Source: Chryseobacterium sp. W4I1 (lineage in GTDB: Bacteria > Bacteroidota > Bacteroidia > Flavobacteriales > Weeksellaceae). Taken from it: a stretch of 64,000 bases of DNA. Under the pieces are notes generated by a model. It saw nothing but the letters and a program-made list of their open reading frames with translations, had not been told where the DNA came from and did no database searches. The position numbers and the translations under genes were made by a program. The stretch covers positions 2,418,001-2,482,000 of the forward strand of contig NZ_JAUSXQ010000001.1 in NCBI RefSeq assembly GCF_030816115.1, in the 5' to 3' direction. Positions 1-7,559 of the stretch are shown here, piece after piece; position 1 is the first letter of the stretch, and each line of letters opens with the position of its first letter.

Positions 1-891
1 CCATTTTAAATCCCTGCTGGCTGTAGGTGCTGAAATATTTTTGAAATGTTGGAGATAATCTTTCCTGCTGAACTTTTCATTCTTTACTTTTTCCTTAAAA
101 ATCAATATCCTGTCTTTTGTCGTTAAATTGATACTCTGAGATTGCAAAACCTCCTGAAGAGCTTTTAAAATAATCCCCAACATAAATTCAACAAAAGGAG
201 TAGAATTTCCTTTTTTATCAGATTCTGAAAGTTTATTGTAATATTCCTTTTGATTCTTTTTAATAAGACTTTCTACCGGGAGATATTCAAATACGGGATA
301 TTGCTGCATCAAAATAAGAGTTTGCCATAATCTTCCCATTCTTCCGTTACCATCCAAGAAAGGATGGATAAATTCAAATTCATAGTGAAAAACACAGCTT
401 TTTATTAAGATAAGATCAGGATCATTTTTCAGGTATTGAAAAAGATCATTCATCAGCCCTTTGATCATGGTGCCTGATGGAGCAACATGTTCCACTTTAG
501 AACCTTTGACTATTCCTACATTGGAAGTCCTTAATTTTCCGGCATTATCTATCAGATCTTTCATTAAAACAGCATGAGCTTTTTCGAGATCTTTAATATT
601 AGCAGGATTAAACTGCTTTAAGTGATCATATACTTCAATGGCGTTCTGTACTTCCTGAATATCTTTTAATGGTGCAATAATCCGTTTATTGTCCAGTAAT
701 GCAGTTATCTGTTCTTCAGTCAGTGTATTTCCTTCAATTTCCAACGAAGACTGAATCGTTTTAATACGGTTCTTCTTCCGCAATTCCGCTGTTGGCTTAT
801 AAAGATGATTCGCATTAATTTCTCCAATCTTTTCAGATATAGAAGAAACTAATATTAAGATCTTATTGGTAATAGTATATGGCGGTTTCAA
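1..891 (-). CDS. Fic family protein (3' end outside window)
   Basis: Fic-domain protein, a family that usually transfers AMP from ATP to target proteins. The catalytic motif HPFLDGNGRMGR is visible at 331-366 on the minus strand (about residues 176-187). The N-terminal part resembles the Fic/DOC N domain, and the last visible residues (SRKDYLQHFKNISAPTASRD) look like a winged-helix DNA-binding segment, as in Fic proteins that regulate themselves. There is no ATG: a stop lies at 903-905, and the best start is TTG at 889-891, giving MKPPYTITNKIL, which fits the family's usual N-terminus. The gene runs off the left edge, so the C-terminus is missing. The family is secure; substrate and regulatory role are inferred. 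Confidence 0.85.
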   Translation of the reverse strand, partial: MKPPYTITNKILILVSSISEKIGEINANHLYKPTAELRKKNRIKTIQSSLEIEGNTLTEEQITALLDNKRIIAPLKDIQEVQNAIEVYDHLKQFNPANIKDLEKAHAVLMKDLIDNAGKLRTSNVGIVKGSKVEHVAPSGTMIKGLMNDLFQYLKNDPDLILIKSCVFHYEFEFIHPFLDGNGRMGRLWQTLILMQQYPVFEYLPVESLIKKNQKEYYNKLSESDKKGNSTPFVEFMLGIILKALQEVLQSQSINLTTKDRILIFKEKVKNEKFSRKDYLQHFKNISAPTASRDLKW

Positions 892-895
892 AACT

Positions 896-925
896 TGATA
901 GTATCATTTGATAGTATCAAAGATA
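896..925 (-). promoter_or_regulatory. Fic promoter with tandem operator-like palindromes
   Basis: Two copies of the perfect palindrome TGATAGTATCA lie at 896-906 and 909-919, spaced 13 bp apart. A minus-strand -7 element TATCTTTG (918-925, Bacteroidota consensus TAnnTTTG) overlaps the distal copy, and the TTG start of fic is only 5 bp from the proximal copy. Transcription starting near 911 would lie inside the repeats. The layout suggests repression by a DNA-binding protein, possibly the winged helix of the Fic protein itself. The repeats are seen directly; the regulator is inference. Confidence 0.5.
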
Positions 926-1021
926 TAAAATCATTTTAAGCCTCTGTCATAATGTGACATAAAAATGTCAATTTCCTCACATTACGTAGCAAATTTTCAA
1001 AAGATTTAAAAAAGAAATATG

Positions 1022-1576
1022 CTAGTTCGCTTTCTCGAAATAATGGATCATCCCACCCTCAGGAAGATGATATTTCTGTGTATTAATTTCTGATTCTTCA
1101 CTTTCGCTGTTTTCTAAAAAAGAATTACTAAAAAGAGCATAAGAGGGGTTTTCTGCAAATTCATTCTTCAGCATCTGATGGGCTTCCACTACTGTTTTAC
1201 CATAAAGCTTTTTAAAACTTCCGATTGTATACTGTGAAAATTTTCCATAGTGAACAATAAATTTCAGTGACATGTCTATGGACATACTTAACTCTTTACT
1301 TAATTCCTTAATTTTTTGGTTAAAAGCATTCCGCATTTTCCAGAGCATCGTTGAAATAGTCTGATAAGATGGGTTATTGTCGTATCTGTAAAATAAAATG
1401 GCATCGCCCTCGATCTCTGAAATATCAAAATATTGATCATTCATATCGATCAGCGTAGAAAGTAGTTGTCTTACAATATATTCTCCTGTATAAAGTTTTG
1501 TATTGAACACGAATTCTGTAAACCCGCTGAAATCAGGAATAAGAATAATACCCTCATGTATATTTGGATTCTTCAT
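1022..1576 (-). CDS. DUF2652 domain protein
   Basis: A 184-aa protein opening with IILIPDFSGFTEFVFNT, the signature of the DUF2652 family found in Bacteroidota. This family is distantly related in fold to class III nucleotide cyclase-like domains; here the central EIEGDAILFY and the following segment match that pattern, but I see no complete set of cyclase metal and base ligands, so catalytic activity should not be assumed. There is no signal peptide or membrane segment, so it is probably cytosolic. It is a single-gene unit between the fic and phosphoesterase genes. Family assignment is fairly safe; function is unknown. Confidence 0.7.
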   Translation of the reverse strand: MKNPNIHEGIILIPDFSGFTEFVFNTKLYTGEYIVRQLLSTLIDMNDQYFDISEIEGDAILFYRYDNNPSYQTISTMLWKMRNAFNQKIKELSKELSMSIDMSLKFIVHYGKFSQYTIGSFKKLYGKTVVEAHQMLKNEFAENPSYALFSNSFLENSESEESEINTQKYHLPEGGMIHYFEKAN

Positions 1577-1751
1577 AATGATTTTAGTTTAAAAACCTGC
1601 TGCATCAGTATAGACGAAGCAGGTTTCATTTTACTTTATTGCCGGCATTGCCAATCACTATGCGCAGAGAAATAACATTTAATAATTGTACTTTCAGAGA
1701 AGGACGAATATGCTGAAAGCTAGGAGAGCTAATAGAAACCGATTCTAATCT

Positions 1752-2498
1752 TTACACTTCAATGATCAGTTCTTTTTCATAACCGTTGTATTTCTCATCA
1801 ATATAGCCATGAGGATTACAGATAATTTCGGTTGCGCCGATGCTGTATCTGCACGGCGTATGGATATGCCCGTGAATCCAGTACAGCGGCTGATGTTCTG
1901 CAATGAAATCTTCCAGATTGAATGCATAAGCGGAAGTCACGGGATCTTCTTTGTAGTGTTCCGGAACAGACTGAATGCTGGGTGCGTGATGGGTAACAAC
2001 AATATTCTTTAAGCCTTTAGAGTTTTCAAGACTTTCTTTTAACCAAAGCTTTGAGAATTGATGTATTTTAAACGTATCAAGAGTCCTCATCTTTGAATAA
2101 GAAGGATCCCGTTTAATTTTTTTATAATCATTCATTATTGGCTGACAAATCATTCCGTGATATAAAGGATCTCCGAAAATAGAAAAGTCCGTCCAAAGCG
2201 TGGCTCCATGAAAACGGATTCCGTCAATATCTACAGCATCATTTTCAAGGACAAAAATATTTGAGTCTTCAGCTTCAGCCTTGATCTTATTTAAGGTTTT
2301 CGGGTAGGAACCTTTATGATATTCATGGTTTCCTAAAACATAGATAACCGGTTTGTTCTTGATTTTCAACTTGATCCAGTCAATTCCTTTTGTTCCCAGA
2401 TTAATATCTCCTGCCAATACAACAACATCTGACTGATCAAAAAATAAATCAGCAGATCCAAATTCCTGGTGAAGGTCGCTGATGATCTGTATTTTCAT
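1752..2498 (-). CDS. metallophosphoesterase
   Basis: Calcineurin-like phosphoesterase of about 248 aa. Metal-binding motifs appear in order: SDLHQEFG (D-x-H) near the N-terminus, VLAGDINLG (GD), LGNHEYHKG (GNHE), then VVTHHAPS and WIHGHIHTP (GHxH) near the C-terminus. These five blocks are the full two-metal site, so an active phosphodiesterase or phosphatase is likely; the substrate cannot be read from sequence. The start is placed at MKIQIISDLH (2498). A longer version starting at 2546 would add 16 residues with no family match ahead of the first metal motif. The protein is cytosolic and ends 75 bp before the downstream MFS start region is reached on the other side. Confidence 0.85.
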   Translation of the reverse strand: MKIQIISDLHQEFGSADLFFDQSDVVVLAGDINLGTKGIDWIKLKIKNKPVIYVLGNHEYHKGSYPKTLNKIKAEAEDSNIFVLENDAVDIDGIRFHGATLWTDFSIFGDPLYHGMICQPIMNDYKKIKRDPSYSKMRTLDTFKIHQFSKLWLKESLENSKGLKNIVVTHHAPSIQSVPEHYKEDPVTSAYAFNLEDFIAEHQPLYWIHGHIHTPCRYSIGATEIICNPHGYIDEKYNGYEKELIIEV

Positions 2499-2571
2499 TT
2501 TGCTAAAATAAAGAGAACCGACGTTATAATGCCGATCCTTTTTCATAATAGTTTGTCTATTTTTAATCCGT

Positions 2572-3960
2572 TTATGAAACAGCTATTGCCGTTTGTCTGG
2601 TTTTTAAGCTTTTAACAATAAAATACAGCAACATTACAAGAGCAAGTAAAGCATATCCAACCAAGATAATCAGACTTAAATCTCCTACAGCATATTCTGA
2701 CGGAAAGATCTGGCTCATTAAAGTTATGAACGAAAGTCCAATTCCTGCTCCGAGGAAATAACTGGTAGAGCTTAAACTTGATGCAACGCCATAATGTGAA
2801 GGCTCTACATCCTGAATTCCCATCACAGACAGCGCGGTAAAACAGAACGTCATGCCAATTCCGGAGATACATGCAGCTCCCAATAGTACTACCGTTAGCG
2901 GATGTCCTGTGTAAACCGCTATCAGTAAAGATAAGGCTCCTGCCAGCATAAAACTCCAACCGAAAACACCCATCTGGGAAGAACTTAATCTTTTGGAAAT
3001 GTAGGGCAGTACAAATTTTGCAGCCAGCGCCGACATGATACTGAATGGCACCAACATTAATCCCGCAGATGCCGCACTGTATCCCATATCTTTCTGAAGC
3101 ATTAATGAGATAAGAAATAAAAATCCTATGAAAAATGCTCCTAATGTGAAGAAAACTGCATTGGAAATCATCAAAGATTTATGTTTAAATAATTGCAAAT
3201 CGATTAGAGGTTGAGCTACAGATTTCAATCTTATAAATACTGCAGCTAAAAGAAGAACAGAAATAACAAGAGAACCCATAATCATGAAAGGATTTTCTTT
3301 GATATGAACAAGCTCATGAGTTCCGTAGGTCAGACTTAAAAGTCCTAAAACCAACAATATTCCAGATATAAAATCAGTTTTCTGTCCAGGTTCACTTTTT
3401 TCATCTGTAGGCAGATACTGATAAGCAAAGATCAAAGTAAGTAAAAGAATAGGAACATTGATCAGGAACACCCAATGCCAGCTCAGATAAGTACTGATAA
3501 TGCCTCCTACTGAAAGTCCGCTTCCCGAACCAATCGCAGCAAATGAGCTGAAAATTCCAATGGCACGGTTACGTTCCTGCTCCCCCCTGAAAGTATTGGT
3601 GACAATAGATAGCGCAGAAGGCATAATGAATGCGGCTCCCAACCCCTGAAGGGCACGAAATATGGCTAAAACTTCAAAACTCTGGGAAAGTCCTGCACCT
3701 AAAGAGGTGAGCATAAAAATAAAAGCTCCGATAAGGAATATTTTCTTGCGCCCGATCTGGTCGGAAAGTTTTCCACCGATGATCAGAAAGCCTCCAAAAA
3801 AAAGCACATACAGGGTCTGCAGCCACTGTACGGTTTCTGCTCCGATATGAAACTGTTCCTGAATGGAAGGAATCGTTAAATTAATAATGGCAATATCCAA
3901 AGCCTCTACAAAAGTTCCTACCGATGCTAATATTAATATTAAATTCTTCCTTGTACTCAT
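2572..3960 (-). CDS. MFS transporter, DHA2 (EmrB/QacA-like) family
   Basis: A 462-aa integral membrane protein with about 14 hydrophobic segments, typical of DHA2 drug:H+ antiporters. The N-terminus has LDIAIINLTIPSIQEQF (motif D1-like), the loop 2-3 signature GKLSDQIGRKKIF, and motif C-like GSGSGLSVGGIIS in segment 5. It would pump small hydrophobic compounds out across the inner membrane; the substrate is unknown. It is transcribed away from an Lrp/AsnC regulator gene, with a palindromic site in the 142-bp gap, so control by that regulator is plausible. Length is near the family norm and no break is seen. Confidence 0.85.
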   Translation of the reverse strand: MSTRKNLILILASVGTFVEALDIAIINLTIPSIQEQFHIGAETVQWLQTLYVLFFGGFLIIGGKLSDQIGRKKIFLIGAFIFMLTSLGAGLSQSFEVLAIFRALQGLGAAFIMPSALSIVTNTFRGEQERNRAIGIFSSFAAIGSGSGLSVGGIISTYLSWHWVFLINVPILLLTLIFAYQYLPTDEKSEPGQKTDFISGILLVLGLLSLTYGTHELVHIKENPFMIMGSLVISVLLLAAVFIRLKSVAQPLIDLQLFKHKSLMISNAVFFTLGAFFIGFLFLISLMLQKDMGYSAASAGLMLVPFSIMSALAAKFVLPYISKRLSSSQMGVFGWSFMLAGALSLLIAVYTGHPLTVVLLGAACISGIGMTFCFTALSVMGIQDVEPSHYGVASSLSSTSYFLGAGIGLSFITLMSQIFPSEYAVGDLSLIILVGYALLALVMLLYFIVKSLKTRQTAIAVS

Positions 3961-3977
3961 CTATTCAAATTTACTGC

Positions 3978-4035
3978 AAAATTAATTTTAAAAGAACATA
4001 TGTCAAAATTATGTGTTAATTTTGGAACAAATTTA
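3978..4035. promoter_or_regulatory. divergent promoter region with palindromic operator candidate
   Basis: CAAAATTA-N5-TAATTTTG is a perfect 8-bp inverted repeat at 4004-4024. Its right arm is also a plus-strand -7 element TAATTTTG (4017-4024) for the Lrp gene. A minus-strand -7 element TAAATTTG (complement of 4028-4035) faces the MFS gene, with a TTTTG 23 bp upstream. A second palindrome AAAATTAATTTT sits at 3978-3989. This fits autoregulation plus control of the exporter by the Lrp/AsnC protein; binding is inferred. Confidence 0.5.
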
Positions 4036-4102
4036 AATATTAAATAAATAAAAAAGAACAAAATAACTATTACCCACAATATAACCTTTAAAAACAGAAC
4101 AA

Positions 4103-4573
4103 ATGACTGCCGAACAATATACCCCCGACGAAAAAGACCTTTCAATCCTGCGTTTGCTTCAAAAAGATGCCAAAATGAGCGTCCGTGATATTTCAGCAAG
4201 GATCAATTTAAGTCCAACTCCCACACACGAACGCATCAAGCGAATGGAAAAACTGGGAATCATCAAGGAATATACCGCAATAGTAGACCGTAAAAAGGTA
4301 AACAAAGGTATGATGGTGATCTGTATGATCGCATTAAATGTTCACAACAAAAAAACCGCCGGAAAATTCATCGAGGAAGTTGGAAAGTTGAAAGAAGTAG
4401 TAGAATTTTATAACATCAGTGGGGATTTTGATTTTATGCTGAAGATCCTTGCTCCTAATATGGATGATTTTCATGAATTTTTTGTCAATAAGCTTTCTGA
4501 AATTGAGGGCATTGGGCAGACAAAGAGTATTTTTGTGATGAACAGCATTAAAGAAAGTGCCCAGATTTTGTGA
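4103..4573 (+). CDS. Lrp/AsnC family transcriptional regulator
   Basis: A 156-aa regulator. Residues about 10-60 form the AsnC-type helix-turn-helix (LSILRLLQKDAKMSVRDISARINLS, then the HERIKRMEKLGII recognition part). The remainder is the Lrp/AsnC ligand-binding (RAM) domain, including SGDFDFMLKI and the C-terminal GIGQTKSIFVMN. Such proteins sense amino acids or related small molecules and often regulate a neighbouring transporter. It is divergent from the DHA2 exporter, which is its likely target. Length and domain order are normal for the family; the effector is unknown. Confidence 0.9.
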   Translation: MTAEQYTPDEKDLSILRLLQKDAKMSVRDISARINLSPTPTHERIKRMEKLGIIKEYTAIVDRKKVNKGMMVICMIALNVHNKKTAGKFIEEVGKLKEVVEFYNISGDFDFMLKILAPNMDDFHEFFVNKLSEIEGIGQTKSIFVMNSIKESAQIL

Positions 4574-4577
4574 GAGT

Positions 4578-4765
4578 TTAAGGAGGAAGTAAGAAGATGG
4601 GAGATGGAAGTTACTTTCAGCCTGTAAATGGATTTCTGGGTTTTTTACGAATTCAGATTAACTTGATGAAACTTTAAATTCAATGAAAACGGGATTAATT
4701 GTTCTTTCTTCTTTCAGTAACTCCCATCCTCCTGCTTCCCGCTTCCTTTCTTTTAAGAATCTTTT
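4578..4765. repeat. imperfect inverted repeat of flavobacterial type
   Basis: The arm GGGAGATGGAAGTTACTTTCAG near 4599-4620 is matched in reverse complement, imperfectly, by TTTCAGTAACTCCCATCC and flanking CCTGCTTCCCGCTTCC near 4711-4746, with about 90 bp between. Purine-rich GGAAGATGGAAG-type arms like these recur between genes in Chryseobacterium-related genomes as far as I recall. It may act as a terminator after the Lrp gene or be a mobile-type palindrome. No ORF is credible inside it. Confidence 0.4.
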
Positions 4766-4831
4766 AATATTTTAATTTTCTTGTTCTGTTCCGGATTGAG
4801 TAAATTGAAATCACATTTAAAATTACAGAAT

Positions 4832-5599
4832 ATGCCCTGGAATCCTGACGTTTACAACCAGTTTAAAAATATCCGTTTTAAGCCGTTTTATGATCTCGCT
4901 GAGTTGATCACCGATGAAAAAGCAATGAAAGCAGTAGATCTTGGCTGCGGAACAGGCGAACAGACTGCCATCCTTACTGAAAAATTTCAAGATGCTGTTT
5001 TTACAGGGATTGACTCTTCTCCCGAAATGCTTGAAAAATCCAAAGCGCTGGAAAATGAGCGTCTCCATTTCAAAATTGCGACAACAGAGACGATGCTGGA
5101 TGCTGATGAAAACTGGGATCTCATCTTCAGTAATGCTGCCCTGCAATGGTCTGATGATCATCAAAACCTTTTTCCTAAACTTATTGCTAAGCTGAATACC
5201 AACGGACAATTCGCTGTACAAATGCCTTATCAACCGGGCAACACCCTGAATAAAATTCTTTTTGAGCTGGCAGATGAAGAACCTTACCGTACACAGCTTA
5301 ACCAATGGAACCGCCCTTCAGCTGTGCTTACAATCGATGAATATGCACAAATCTTGTTTGACAGCGGCATTGAGGATCTGAATCTCTCTCAGAAGGTTTA
5401 TCCTATTATTGCCGAGGATCACGAAACCTTATTCAACTTTATTTCCGGATCAGCTTTGATCCCTTACCTGGAAAGACTTGACGAAGAACAACAAAAAGTC
5501 TTTACCGCAGAATTCAAACACCGAATTTCAAAAGATTTTGCTAAGCTTCCTGCTATTTATGCTTTTAAAAGAATCTTAATGTACGGACGAAAAAAATAA
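4832..5599 (+). CDS. tam: trans-aconitate 2-methyltransferase-like SAM-dependent methyltransferase
   Basis: A 255-aa class I methyltransferase. The opening MPWNPDVYNQFKNIRFKPFYDL is typical of Tam proteins, and the SAM-binding motif I VDLGCGTGEQT follows, then TGIDSSPEMLEKSK (motif II acidic residue) and FSNAALQWSDDH (motif IV-like with the W of Tam). Tam transfers a methyl group from S-adenosylmethionine to trans-aconitate, a by-product of aconitate isomerisation that inhibits aconitase. The start at 4832 is chosen over 4781 because the family begins exactly at MPWN. It is a monocistronic gene followed by a strong hairpin. Substrate is inferred from family resemblance. Confidence 0.8.
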   Translation: MPWNPDVYNQFKNIRFKPFYDLAELITDEKAMKAVDLGCGTGEQTAILTEKFQDAVFTGIDSSPEMLEKSKALENERLHFKIATTETMLDADENWDLIFSNAALQWSDDHQNLFPKLIAKLNTNGQFAVQMPYQPGNTLNKILFELADEEPYRTQLNQWNRPSAVLTIDEYAQILFDSGIEDLNLSQKVYPIIAEDHETLFNFISGSALIPYLERLDEEQQKVFTAEFKHRISKDFAKLPAIYAFKRILMYGRKK

Positions 5600-5633
5600 A
5601 AAAGCCCTGCTATTAATGATAAGCAGGGCTTTT
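5600..5633. terminator. bidirectional intrinsic terminator
   Basis: AAAAGCCCTGCT (5600-5611) and AGCAGGGCTTTT (5622-5633) form a perfect 12-bp stem around a 10-nt A/T-rich loop, with A and T runs on both sides. It lies between the convergent methyltransferase gene and the 5654 gene and can serve both. Confidence 0.85.
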
Positions 5634-5653
5634 AAACTGTTTTCAAACTGTTC

Positions 5654-6166
5654 TTATTTCCAGTAATTCCAGACAATTCCGTCAAAAACAGCAAACGTTT
5701 TACTTGCTGTATCATAACAGATCATGCCAGGGTACGGATTTTTCACATTGAGATGCGGAGAAGCTATTTTAGGAAGAATCATAGCTTTATCCGGCGATTC
5801 AAGAACGAGCACTCCATCTGTACTTCCCACTTTATCCCCGATCACTACTCCATTACCGGTTTCATCTGAACTGCTATTGATCACTGCCGAACTGTTGCCA
5901 ATATCACTGAGAGCTTTCCAGGTATTGTTTTCATAAACCTTTACCTTATCATCAGACCTGTCAAAGATAAATGTTCCGTTTTCCGGGATGTCCGGGATCC
6001 TCTCTGTTGCAGGAAGAATAAGACCTTTTGTATTGGTTGGGGTATTATTGAAATCCAGGACCGTACTACTACCGTCAACAGATTCTTTTTCTATAGCAAC
6101 CTGAGCATAGAATAAATTAAAAGCTAACAGTATCACCACTGTTGATATATTTTTTATGTGTTTCAT
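5654..6166 (-). CDS. exported protein of unknown function
   Basis: A 170-aa protein with a Sec signal peptide (charged MKHIKN, hydrophobic stretch, cleavage after LFYAQ). The mature part carries GLILPATERIPDIPENGTFIFDR and later GMICYDTASKTFAVFDGIVWNYW. This pattern (a 'GLILP' block, then a 'GM..YD....V.....W' block) recurs in exported Bacteroidota proteins, and a similar C-terminus is present in the neighbouring upstream protein. It lies 15 bp downstream of that gene and is surely co-transcribed with it. Function is unknown; a surface-associated or fibre-like role is speculation. Confidence 0.65.
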   Translation of the reverse strand: MKHIKNISTVVILLAFNLFYAQVAIEKESVDGSSTVLDFNNTPTNTKGLILPATERIPDIPENGTFIFDRSDDKVKVYENNTWKALSDIGNSSAVINSSSDETGNGVVIGDKVGSTDGVLVLESPDKAMILPKIASPHLNVKNPYPGMICYDTASKTFAVFDGIVWNYWK

Positions 6167-6181
6167 GTTTTATAAATTAAG

Positions 6182-7234
6182 TTAATCATTACAGCTTCTT
6201 TCAATGCAATTCCATTGAGTTCCGTTATACAGCTTCACACACTTGTCCTGAATATCGTACACCAGCATTCCTTCTTTCGGTTCTGCAACAGCGTCTCCAA
6301 GTTGAGGGGTTGAGCTCACATGTTGTACTCGGGTAATAACAAAACCTTTAAGCTTTGATTCCAATGCGAGGAAACCATTAGGAATATTTTCGGGCCAGTC
6401 TTTAGTTTTTTGCTGTATCGTAATTCCCATTTTAGTATAGCCGTCCGGTGTTCCTGAAACAGCAGGCTTTGTACAGTAATTATCCAGTTCATGAACTACT
6501 TCATCCGCAAAACCACAGACAAGTTTTTCATCAGGAAGCCCATCAGGCCATAATGTGGGACACGTCGCCTTAGTAGCATTCGGACCACAGAAACTGGCAT
6601 TACCGGGAGCAAGGCCTGTCACCGTATCCATTGCAATAGCGATGATCTGGCTGTCATTACTGAGAATAGAAGTTCCGCCACCGTTCACCTGTGCTTTGGC
6701 AATACAGTAAGCTTTCCCCAAAGGAGCTCCTACGTAATTGATAAAAGGATAGGTAATAGACTGCTGACTGAATGTTCCACATATTTCTACCACACTATAT
6801 GTCCCCATATCAATGCTTGATGTAGCACCGGGGAATGTTCCCATGAAAGACGGATCTCCCTGAGATACTGATCCGGTAAGGGAAAGATAAGCTTTGGTTC
6901 CCAGTTTCACTTTTGAGTTTTTCTGGCTTCCGAAAACCCCTATTATGATTGATCCCTCAGATTTTACACTCCCTTTGTCCCCAATCTCAAGATCACCATT
7001 TACCGTAATACCTTTTACAATAAGAGCACCGCCCGGCTGAATGATCAGTAAAGCACCCGTTGGAATAGTAATATCATTGGTCAGAGTAAGGTTTCCTGTA
7101 AGGCAGTACGTCTGCCCGGCATTCATGGTTTGACCTGTGTAAGCTATGCATTGTGCATCCGCAATACTGTAAAAAAGAACCATTAATAAAAATACGAATT
7201 TCTTATTAATGGCGCCAAAATTTAAATTATCCAT
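6182..7234 (-). CDS. exported beta-rich protein of unknown function
   Basis: A 350-aa protein with an N-terminal signal segment (FVFLLMVLFYSIADAQC). Residues about 35-110 have short repeats of hydrophobic and glycine residues (GNLTLTNDITIPTGALLIIQ, VKGITVNGDLEIGDKGSVKS) that look like a parallel beta-helix. The C-terminus has GMLVYDIQDKCVKLYNGTQW, matching the C-terminal block of the gene downstream. It carries several cysteines and is the first gene of a two-gene unit. No enzyme motif is visible. Most likely exported to the surface or periplasm; function unknown. Confidence 0.65.
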   Translation of the reverse strand: MDNLNFGAINKKFVFLLMVLFYSIADAQCIAYTGQTMNAGQTYCLTGNLTLTNDITIPTGALLIIQPGGALIVKGITVNGDLEIGDKGSVKSEGSIIIGVFGSQKNSKVKLGTKAYLSLTGSVSQGDPSFMGTFPGATSSIDMGTYSVVEICGTFSQQSITYPFINYVGAPLGKAYCIAKAQVNGGGTSILSNDSQIIAIAMDTVTGLAPGNASFCGPNATKATCPTLWPDGLPDEKLVCGFADEVVHELDNYCTKPAVSGTPDGYTKMGITIQQKTKDWPENIPNGFLALESKLKGFVITRVQHVSSTPQLGDAVAEPKEGMLVYDIQDKCVKLYNGTQWNCIERSCND

Positions 7235-7559
7235 ATGACTTTATAATAAATTAATATTTTTAACATAATTAAATACATTAAAAATAAAATTTTACATGGC
7301 TGCAATTTATATACCAAAATTTTACTCCACGGTATGATTTAGCCTTTAATTATTGGAATTAAGTAGCTTAATGAACACCATAGCAGAAAGTTAAACACTT
7401 GTTTAAAAAAATGAATTATTTTTTTAAGTAAACCTAGTCATTTGTAAATTCAGTTTTCATTCTGCATTAGCACTTATCATCAAAAAAAGATACACCGTCA
7501 TGATGCATCTTCTTGAATAGCGAGCTATAATTATTTGTTTTTACAAACAACAGAGCCGG
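7235..7559. other. intergenic region, no gene seen
   Basis: A/T-rich spacer between two minus-strand units. It should hold the promoter of the 7234 gene and the end of the GTPase operon, but I find no convincing hairpin, repeat or conserved small ORF. Confidence 0.5.
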
